The notes under the pieces are model-generated. The model saw only the letters and a list, made by a program, of their open reading frames with translations, was not told the origin of the DNA and ran no database searches. A program made the translations under genes and the position numbers. Below, piece by piece: positions 56,097 through 64,000 of a DNA stretch of 64,000 bases (position 1 is the first letter of the stretch; each line of letters begins with the position of its first letter). Origin of the DNA: Calliopum simillimum (lineage: Eukaryota > Arthropoda > Insecta > Diptera > Lauxaniidae); NCBI GenBank assembly GCA_951812925.1, contig OX638370.1, positions 30,371,964 through 30,435,963 of the forward strand, in the 5' to 3' direction.

Positions 56097-59000
56097 GAAA
56101 AATAAGAGAATTTTTCTTCAAGTAAGTATACTCGTAAAGACTTTAGTTACCTTTTGTACGTTCTCGGATGGCAATGATTTCATTCTGGAATATGCCGGCA
56201 AATCGCCACGAATGTTCATGTTAGACGATTCACCAAAAACATCTGTTGCTGATTCTTTATCTCTTTTGAACACATCATCGTCTCCAGACGCCGAACCGTA
56301 CAATTTACATATATTTCTCTAAGTTTTTATTCCAAATAAAAACAAATCTCTCATTCACTACTTTTTCATATTTTTTCTTCCTCACTTTCTTCCCTCTTAC
56401 TCTCAGTTTTCCAAAATTTTGTTTATGCTAAAAAGCACAATGTACATTCTACATACCTAATCATGAAGGGTCCAATTACGACGAACTATTATAAATTCTC
56501 AATGATCTCAAATTCGAGGTTCATGCCCGAATTAATTTGGGGGGACTTAAAATTTTTTTGAGACTATACAGTAACAAATATAGGCCTAAAGAACAAATAG
56601 TATTAATTTCAAGGTCCTCCATATCCTAGTTTGGCCTCTGGTAAACTTTGTCAAATAAAATTAATGAACAATGCAGTTTTTGTATTGAATTTGAATAGAA
56701 TTTTTTTTACAATTTGATACCCATTTTCTCCAATATATAGTCTGCTGAAGTCTCAAAGGGTTTTCAGGGTCCATATTGTAAAATTATAATAGAAGTTTGG
56801 ATGGGTTTTAGCTGGAGCAGGTGACAAATTTGCTCTCTTGTGTGTAGGTGCTGTTTTGTTTGCAGTATAGCAGTAGTTGATCAGCTATATCTAACTGAAA
56901 GTTCCTGTTTTATCATATTTTATATCTCTGTGATAGAATAGCTATCTACTTCTGCCTCTTTTATGCAACATCCCAAACTCTGAATTACACCTAAAAGAGA
57001 TCCGAAGACCAAACAACGAAATTTACAGCACTTGAGTGGCATCCTCAAGGCAGCTTAGATAGGTTAATCAAAAGTCACCTGAAAAGGTCTTTAGAGAAAG
57101 AACTCCAACGGAAAGGCCTTGGAAAAAGATAAAAGTCATTGCATATTGGCCTTATACTCAAGTATGAGTTAGAGATAAAATGAATACAATACATTTATGC
57201 ACCAAGATACTATGCGCAGATACCATTTCTTGGAACGACAGTTAATCGCGGATGGCTCCAGCAACATATCGGAAAGATCAACAGCTCCCACGTGATCATT
57301 GAGGCTATCAATAGCTAGACGAGGATTACCCAAAAGCTTTAAAGTGTGATCCTTGTCTTTTTAAGCTATATAACTCCTTTTCTTGACTTAGAAAACAGTT
57401 TTCTAGACGATTATAACGAATTGTTCCTACTTTTAAACAGGTCTGTCCACACGGAGGTTTTTAGGTTCAACCCCCCAGAAAGAATTTTTACCCATATAAG
57501 TATAACGGCACAAATTAAGTTTTCAGTATAGTTCTCCTTCGATTTTTTATGTGAAAATACCTCCCCCAAGATCAAGTTCTGTACACGGCAGTGCTCATCA
57601 GAAACGTATCTTATAATTCGATCATTAGAAATAAAACCATTATCGAAAAACATTTTAAAATTATAATTTTTGGACATGTTGGAGGTCGAATATAGGACAA
57701 TGCCTGAATATATTCCTAATGAAAATGATTCATATGGTTCCTCACCAACTTACAAACAGAAGTCATATAAAATTCCAGAAACACCAACTCATTTTAAAAT
57801 TTCCAAAGTTGATTTAACAAAAAACTCGCTTTTTTTTTTGTTCAATGTGATTTTCCATGTCTTGTGAATATCCTTTCCAGAAAATTCACTTGGGTTGTTG
57901 TGGGGTTTTTTCAATATTATTCTGAAAATTTACTATATTTCGCTTTTTTCTGGTCCACTTTCCATCAGAGGAGTTTTCCTACCCAAGCTTGCATATTTTT
58001 ATGATTTTTAACCATGGAAAGCTTCCCTAATTCAAAAGATAAAATTATTCGAAATATATCCATAAGTGCCCAATGTTGCCCATAGGCAACATTGACTTTA
58101 GAAAATTACTGAGGAACAACTAAGACCTTTTTTGTGCAATTATTTAATTTCTCTGAATCTCTGATATGTTTTGAATTATTTTGTGTCCTTTCTGATTCAA
58201 ATTTATTTATATATTGACTTTAAATTATATGTAATATACATCCACTTTTTGCATAATTTTTTTCGCACGTATGGACATAGCAAAGAACATAATTCAAATG
58301 ATAACTATTAATGCTTATGAAGTCAAATCTATTAATAAGCAAGCAACATATATCAAACTATTGAACAAAATTCGTAATTGGCGAAAAAATTAAAAAATAA
58401 CGGAGATTTTAGCGCAAATATACTATGATGCCTATAGGGAACTATGGACATGATAGGGTTAAAAGAGAAAAGCGTATTAAGTTTCGCGAGCTCAAAGAAG
58501 CTAACACAGACTTAAATCGCATCAAGGCTGCAAAAGTTTGACACAACAATTTCACCAGCAAATAATTATGAGCCGAAATTTCTCGTACCGACGAAGACTA
58601 AAACGAAAGCACTTGAAATCGTTAAAGTGAGGAAAGTAATGTCAATGGTCGATCTAAATAGTACGGATCAAAACAGTGCTTCTGATGATGAAAATCAAAC
58701 ATATCAATACGCAAGCAGTAAACTTTGACTCCCTTTAATGAACCGATTTAAGTAAAACTTATACCATTGAATATGTGTAGCTTACCTTTATACTACAAAA
58801 AAGTTTTTATATTGCAAGTGGGCGATCCCACGCCCCTAAATGGGAAATACGCTCTCACAGCCAAAATGAAGGATCGATTTTTATCAAATTCGATATAAAG
58901 ATGAGGAAGGAACGATAATATGACATTTTTGTTTTCAAGTGGGCTGAATCACTGAATATATCTCCGGTGAAAACAGGCTATTAAGCAACTTCTCTGCCTC

Positions 59001-59200
59001 TGGGAAAATTATAAAAAATATGTGCGCTCACCCCTCATATCCAGGAACTATATTCCAGAAAAAATGATGAAAGAATTTATTTCAAAGTTTTTAACAATGT
59101 AGTGATGCGGCATACGTTTTTTATCCTCTACGATTTTTTTTAAAGCTTTGAAGGCTTTAACCTTTTTAGCTGGCTCACTTCAGAAATTTTTGGCTTATGA
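56097..59200. other. intergenic DNA, no supported gene
   Basis: Includes an 81-codon frame (56077-56322) without a recognisable domain and AT-rich sequence. GTGGGCGATCCCACGCCCCT at 58819-58838 echoes the GGGCGTGG box of the dispersed repeat. Confidence 0.45.
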
Positions 59201-59202
59201 TA

Positions 59203-60469
59203 TTGGGTGTACAACTTAAAAACCGGAATTTGACGGTGGATGTCCGTACTAACAAATATCGTGAAAGCTCGAATTTTATATATAAGTCATTTTGAAGGTA
59301 CATTTGACAGCTGTCAAAATCAGTCAACAAAACAATTTTGTCTTGTGTGCATCATTATTATTTTTCACGATGAATAACTTCGAAAAAGACAGCATTTGCG
59401 GGAGGTTCTGTTGAGTCATTTTTTTGCAAAGAAAACTGCTGCGGAAAGTCATAGTTTGCTCGTAGAAGTTTATGGGGACTATGCTCCAGCTGAATCAAGC
59501 TGTCGTGAGTGGTTTCGACGGTTTAAAAGTGGTGATTTTGATGTCGAAGGCAAAGAACGTCCTGGTCAGCCGAAAAAGTTTGAGGATGAAGAATTGGAGG
59601 CATTACTCGATCAAGATTCATGTCAAACGCAAGAAGAACTTGCAGAACCATTGGAAGTTGATTGAGCAACAATTTCCAGACGTTTGAAAGCCTTGGGAAT
59701 TTTTCAAAAGATGGGAAATTGGGTGCCATACGATTTGAAGCCAAGGGACGTCGAACGCCGATTTTTGATGTCCACAATGCTGCTTGATCGCCACAAAAGG
59801 AAGGGTTTTTTGCATCGTTTTGTCACTGGCGATGAGAAGTGGATCCATTACGATAATTCCAAGCGCAAAACAGCGTATGTCAAGAAAGGTGAGGCCGGCC
59901 CATCACAGCCGAAGCCAAATATTCACGCTTCGAAGGTAATGTTCTGTATTTGGTGGGACCAGCTAGGTGTGATCCATTATGAGCTGTTGCCAGGTGGCCA
60001 AACCATTAATATTCAATTCTATCGTCAACAATTGATCCAATAGAAGCAGAAAATCCAGGCAGAGCGGCCAACGTATGCGACCAGACATGAGTCAATCATT
60101 TTCCACCACGATAACGCTCGGCCACATATTGCTGCCCCAGTCAAAAATTACCTGGAAAACAACGGATGGGAAATTTTCCCTCACCCGCTTTATAGCCCAG
60201 ACCTTGCACCATCAGACTACTATTTGTTCCGATCGATGCAGAATGCCCTATCAGGAATACGCTTCACTTAAGTTCAAGATATCGAAAATTGGCTCGATTC
60301 ATTTTTGGCCGCCAAGCCGGCGCAATTTTTTTGGGATGGAATTCATAAATTGCCTGAAAGATGGGGAAATGTTGTAGCTTCCAATGGACAATACTTTGAA
60401 TAAAATATATTGTAACATTTTTCCACAATATTTCGCTAAAAAATTCCGGTTTTCAAGTTGTACACCCAA
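59203..60469 (+). mobile_element. mariner element, second copy
   Basis: It has the same ends as the 36.7-kb copy (TTGGGTGTACAACTTAAAAA at 59203 and its complement up to 60469), flanked by TA at 59201-59202 and 60470-60471. It is 1267 bp long and sits on the plus strand. It has more damage than the other copy. Confidence 0.95.
59370..60403 (+). pseudogene. mariner transposase with several breaks
   Basis: The sequence aligns with the 36.8-kb copy along its whole length. A 10-nt deletion shortly after the ATG (59370) shifts the frame. Downstream, the frame is continuous from 59396 except for three in-frame stops: after LEVD (59663-59665), after QQLIQ (60041-60043) and in the segment after the third aspartate (about 60268). 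The catalytic motifs VTGDEKW, FHHDNARPH and YSPDLAPSD are all still readable. The family stop is at 60401-60403. It is an inactive relative of the other copy and accumulated changes separately. Confidence 0.93.
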
Positions 60470-60484
60470 TACATATATTCGTAG

Positions 60485-61715
60485 TGGAGTCAATGAAGCA
60501 TTTTAGATGGAAGTCCTCAAGAACAGCTCCGATTTTGATTATTTTTTTAATTTTAAAATTTTGTTTTTTTTTTTTTTTATTTAAAATCAGAAACATTTTG
60601 GAGCGCGGTCGGAATTATATTATTTTTTAAACAATATTTAAAAAAAGCTATATTTTCATAAAAAAAATTGTTAAAAAAAATGCAACCAACAAAAATCAAA
60701 ATAGTCATTTTGTATGTATTTGGCAATTCTAAATCCGAATTTGGCATTAGAATTGCTGTATCTTGTATGGTTTCTGAGATATTTTCTCTTCTTATAAGGT
60801 TTGAAATTGTGTATATAAAAACTGTTGCTATGTTTTTCTCAAGAACGGCTATCGCGATTTTAATGAAATTCTGCGAAATGATACGCGCTAACATATGCTA
60901 AAGAAATAGACTTTGTCTTAGTTTATATTTGTGAAAAGGCGTGGCACCGCCCCAAACTTTTAATTTGATTTGGTCATATCTTTTGAACCGTATAAAATTT
61001 TTTGATGAAAATTAGTACACAGCTACTGACTATCAGTGCCTTATAATGAGCAAAAATTGGGCGAAATCAAGAAAGTGCCTCACCCACTTTTTAACCACTG
61101 AAAATTTTGATTTTCATCCAAATCTGTATTCGAGTAATATTAAAATCAAAATATGACACTTTTCCGATTATAAGGCATTGATAGTCAATAGCTTTGTACC
61201 AATTTTCATCAAAAAATTTTATACGGTACAAAAGATATGACCAAATCAAATTAAAAGCTTGGGGCAGTGCCACTCCTTTTTATAAGTATATACTAAGACA
61301 AAGTCTATCTCATTCTTTAGTATATATTAGCGCGTATCATTTCGCAGAATTTCATTAAAATTGCAATAGCCGTTCTTGAGAAAAACATAGCAACAGTTTT
61401 TATATACACAATTTTAGACCCAATAAGAAAATAAGATATCTCAAAAACCATACAAGGTACAGCAATTTGAATGACAGATTCGGATTTAGAATAGCCAAAT
61501 ACGCATAAAATGATTATTTTGATTTTTGTTTCTTGCATTTTTTTTCACAATTTTTTTTTTAGAAAATATAACTTTTTTAAATATTGTTTAAAAAATTATA
61601 AAATTCCGACCGCTCTCCAAAATGTTTCTGATTTTAAAAAAAAAAAAATCATCAGAATTGGAGCTGTTCTTGAGGACTCTTTCTTTTTGCCTGTTTTTTG
61701 GCTTCATTGACTCCA
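60485..61715. mobile_element. 1.23-kb fold-back element
   Basis: The two halves are reverse complements almost to the middle. The outer match is TGGAGTCAATGAAGC (60485-60499) with GCTTCATTGACTCCA (61701-61715). Inner matches include TCCTCAAGAACAGCTCC, AAATCAGAAACATTTTGGAG, GACTTTGTCTTAG and CCTTATAATG. The arms are about 560 nt and the loop about 100 nt near 61100. There is no coding content. Parts of the arms (around AAATCCGAAT..GGTTTCTGAGATAT) resemble the fold-back at 1054-2015. The right end lies 22 bp from the trypsin polyadenylation signal. Confidence 0.9.
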
Positions 61716-61736
61716 CCAAAGTATTTCAATTTAATT

Positions 61737-61742
61737 TTTATT
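61737..61742 (-). terminator. polyadenylation signal of trypsin gene
   Basis: AATAAA on the minus strand lies 52 nt after the trypsin stop codon. Confidence 0.6.
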
Positions 61743-61793
61743 CAACTTCATTCAACTATTTTGAATAATATTTCACATGGCAGTTTTGCATTT

Positions 61794-62552
61794 CTATTGC
61801 GAATCAATCCAATCAAATAGTTCAGCAACGTTAGCGTAGACACCTGGATAGTCGGCCAGACCACATCCTTCACCAAACGAAGTAACACCAACAAGTTTGT
61901 CATCAACTACTAATGGGCCACCAGAGTCACCCAGACAAGAGTCTTTACCACCACCAGGAACGGCAGCGCACAACATATCGTTGGTAATAAATTGGGCCAT
62001 CTCTGCATAAGAACTACCACATGATTGCCTATCAACAGTATATAATTGAACCGCTTGCAGGACCTCTGGTTCTGTCCCATCATGAAGCGAGCCCCAGCCA
62101 GTTGTGACAACAATTGTTCCAGCTCTTGGTTCTTCTGTTGCAAGTTTAATAGGTCTTGCCGAATCGTCAAAAGGAATATCATCGCTCAGTATTAAAACAC
62201 AAACATCGTTTTCTTTGGTATAACGATTATAATACGGATGTCTTATTAACTCTGCAACAGGGATTTGTTTATCGCTATTTGCAATTTCTGTAGTCCCATA
62301 CTGAACCAAGTAATCGGAGGCCGATTGCTTACAGCAATGAGCAGCCGTAAGTACTTTTCTACTGCCTAAAATACTACCTCCGCAATAATGTTCGTCGTCT
62401 TTTCTTATCGAAACTTGATATGGATGTTCTTCAATGGTAGTATCGACACCGCCAACAATACCACCGTAAAGAGATGGTAAACTTTTAGGGACTTTAACAT
62501 TCCCAGAGGCGCCGTAAGCCACAAAGGCTGAAAATACGATAAAACGGAACAT
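61794..62552 (-). CDS. secreted trypsin-like serine protease
   Basis: A single exon of 252 codons encodes an S1-family protease. Residues 1-17 form a hydrophobic signal peptide, then a short propeptide, with the mature domain from I32 (IVGG, 32-35). The catalytic triad is H72 (TAAHC), D116 (ENDVCVL) and S210 (GDSGGP). D204, six residues before the serine, predicts cleavage after Arg or Lys. The three standard disulphides can form (C57-C73, C178-C195, C206-C230); C74 and C118 are extra. The mature length of about 221 fits fly digestive trypsins, so a gut role is likely but inferred. Unusually, the residue before IVGG is glycine (31), not Arg or Lys, so ordinary tryptic activation seems excluded. 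A TATA box and a polyadenylation signal flank it. Confidence 0.95.
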   Translation of the reverse strand: MFRFIVFSAFVAYGASGNVKVPKSLPSLYGGIVGGVDTTIEEHPYQVSIRKDDEHYCGGSILGSRKVLTAAHCCKQSASDYLVQYGTTEIANSDKQIPVAELIRHPYYNRYTKENDVCVLILSDDIPFDDSARPIKLATEEPRAGTIVVTTGWGSLHDGTEPEVLQAVQLYTVDRQSCGSSYAEMAQFITNDMLCAAVPGGGKDSCLGDSGGPLVVDDKLVGVTSFGEGCGLADYPGVYANVAELFDWIDSQ

Positions 62553-62584
62553 TTTGCAACTGCTGCTAAACGTTAAATGAACAA

Positions 62585-62619
62585 CTGTATCCAGCCGTAG
62601 AAAGCATGGTATTTTTATA
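62585..62619 (-). promoter_or_regulatory. trypsin core promoter
   Basis: On the minus strand TATAAAAAT (62619-62611) is followed 33 nt later by ATACAGTTG, an initiator-like sequence with A at 62586. That gives a 5' leader of about 33 nt before the ATG at 62552. Confidence 0.7.
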
Positions 62620-62921
62620 GCAAAGTTTGTAAATTATTCCATCCAGGGTAGACTATCGATTTTTTGGTACCACTTTTGTTAATTTGACATGGAAATTAAG
62701 AAAATAAAATCAGTTTTTTGTAAAATAATAAACCATTAAAATAATATACAGGGTGTTAACTATAAGGCTACAAAGCTACTGGGAGTTGATAGAGGAGATC
62801 TAAGTAGACTAACAAAAAAATTGCACCTGGGGGGTCTAAAAGGTACGACTGTGAAGATTTTCTGACTGTTTTACAAAGAGAATTTTATTTGGTCAACTTT
62901 TACATAAAAAACTTTAAGCTA

Positions 62922-63652
62922 CGTAGGCTGCTATTTATATTTCTGGCCTAGGCAACACTTATGTCAATAGCTGAAATCTGGCAACACCATTATAAAGTTT
63001 AGAATAAGCGTACTCAGAACGTTTTGACGTACGACCATCATTCGTGTTGTTTACAGTGACTAGAAAAAATCAATTTGGCAAAAACATGGAATTAACTCGT
63101 GAACATTTTTGTGCGATCATTTTTCACAACTTTCGACGTGAATTATCACGACAAGAGTGCATCGATGAACTTAAATCTTTGTATGGCGATAAAGCACCAT
63201 CCTATAACACTGTGAAAACCTGGTTTAATGAATTCAATCGTGGCCGACGCTCGCTCAAAGACGAATTCCGTGAAGGTCGACCAAAAACGGCCGTTGTGCC
63301 AGAAAACATTGATGCCGTGCGTGAACTGATAATGCAAGATCGTCATGTGACATACCGTAAGATAGAGGCATTTTTGGGCATTAGTTTCATTTCAATACAT
63401 TTGATTTTGCATGAACACTTAGTTGTAAAAAACGTTTGTTCTCGTTGGAAACCCCATAATTTATCAATCGCTTAAATTATCAATGGACAAATTGATTTTC
63501 TTAACTCACTGTAAACAAAACAAATAGCACTTGTACATCAAAACGTTGTGAGTACGTTTATGCTAAAAAAGTCAAACTTTATTATGGTGTTGCCAGATTT
63601 TAGCTATTGACATTAGTGTTGCCTAGGCCAGAAATATATATAGCAGCCCACG
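62922..63652 (+). mobile_element. mariner-derived element with long inverted ends
   Basis: The termini CGTAGGCTGCTATTTATATT and, inverted, AATATATATAGCAGCCCACG are flanked by TA (62920-62921 and 63653-63654). The inverted similarity continues for about 155 bp, into the 5' untranslated region of the transposase (GTTTACAGTGA, AAATCAATTTG at 63053-63077 and 63495-63520). So the right end looks like a copy of the left end, with the rest of the transposase deleted. Confidence 0.85.
63086..63475 (+). pseudogene. mariner transposase N-terminal fragment
   Basis: The frame starts with MELTREHFCAIIFHNFRREL and shows the paired helix-turn-helix DNA-binding region of a mariner group different from the two copies at 36.7 and 59.2 kb (SYNTVKTWFNEFNRG; VTYRKIEAFLGI). 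It stops after WKPHNLSIA, exactly where the second inverted repeat begins. The catalytic domain is absent. Such a fragment could at most bind element ends. Confidence 0.85.
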
Positions 63653-63717
63653 TAATTGTATGAGCTCTTGGTCTTAAAATTATATCAGCGTCTTGGTCTT
63701 CGTCTTGATGTTCATGT

Positions 63718-63894
63718 AAAATTAACAAAAGTGGTACCAAAGAATCGGTAGTCTACCCTGGCATAGAATAATTTACAAGCTTTGAAATTAAAAAATTTGC
63801 CATAAAAATACCGTGACTTCTATGATTGGATATAGTTAATCATTTCCGATTTATCGTATTTTCAGCCTTAGTGACTGCGATAATTCTCACTTAA
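63718..63894 (+). pseudogene. inverted, decayed copy of trypsin promoter and signal peptide
   Basis: The sequence from 63718 to 63841 is the reverse-oriented counterpart of 62553-62686, the trypsin upstream region (GGTACCA, GGTAGTCTACCCTGG, AATAATTTACAAG, CATAAAAATACC). It continues into CGATTTATCGTATTTTCAGC, which matches the trypsin codons for residues 3-9. The start codon has lost its G (ATTTCC instead of ATGTTCC), the TATA box reads CATAAAA, and the frame stops at 63892-63894. The remaining protease sequence is not seen before the window ends. Confidence 0.85.
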
Positions 63895-64000
63895 TTGAGC
63901 CGGTGGAGATGCATAGGTTTTTTTGCAATCAAGCGATACTTGGTTAAGTCATTTAATTGGGCCAGTGGAACAATCAACCGAGTATCGGGTAATTGATTGT
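63895..64000. other. window end, weak direct repeat
   Basis: TTAATTGAGCCGGTGGA (63891) and TTAATTGGGCCAGTGGA (63954) are similar direct repeats about 63 bp apart. Confidence 0.4.

Noticed and set aside
56077..56322. 81-codon frame with a serine/aspartate-rich end
   Set aside because: It looks somewhat protein-like at the C-terminus but has no recognised domain, splice partners or conservation data.
61910..62182. 90-codon frame inside the trypsin gene
   Set aside because: Alternate-frame shadow of the protease coding sequence.

Overview
The window is non-coding, transposon-dominated nuclear DNA from a fly. It is AT-rich. The mobile elements are insect types: BEL/Pao, mariner of the mauritiana type, hAT and piggyBac-like elements, and fold-back elements. 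The only intact host gene I can support is a secreted trypsin-like protease with a compact arthropod-style promoter. A brachyceran (higher) fly fits best. I cannot name the species.

Layout. 0-2 kb: decayed piggyBac-like transposase running into a fold-back element. 3.7-6.3 kb: a dispersed repeat family with ~141-bp tandem units, plus a TA-flanked MITE. 7-17 kb: small fold-backs, a MITE, a possible Tigger-like fragment, and a broken Tc1/mariner-like transposase on the minus strand. 19-21 kb: degraded repeats. 21.8-24.1 kb: a hAT element with a perfect 8-bp target duplication, a spliced but broken transposase, and large CAGTAA/TTACTG arrays at both ends. 25.0-34.6 kb: an almost perfect BEL/Pao retrotransposon on the minus strand. 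It has identical 255-bp LTRs, an ATGGC target duplication, an intact 1736-codon gag-pol and an extra ORF. A second, hAT-like MITE sits in its leader. 36.5-38.0 kb: a mariner inserted inside an older inverted-repeat element. 39.5-44.0 kb: a 4.45-kb, nearly perfect (ACTCT)n array. 45-54.6 kb: a ~140-bp satellite, several inverted-repeat elements, a tRNA-like sequence, and a second copy of the ~141-bp repeat family. 59.2-61.7 kb: another broken mariner and a 1.23-kb fold-back. 61.8-63.9 kb: the trypsin gene, a mariner-derived element, and an inverted, decayed copy of the trypsin promoter and signal-peptide region.

Most notable. The BEL/Pao element carries, downstream of pol in the position where some relatives keep env, a separate 356-codon ORF. 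It repeats the zinc-knuckle and retropepsin-like part of gag-pol rather than encoding an envelope. A strong 3' splice-site sequence lies immediately before its start, so it could be made from a spliced subgenomic RNA. Its protease motif is D-S-S instead of D-S-G. A second candidate short intron at its 3' end would fuse it to a reading frame inside the 3' LTR.

The genes here do not form a pathway. The organisation records layered insertions: old repeats, then hAT, mariner and fold-back elements, then a recent BEL insertion that itself carries a hAT-like insertion.
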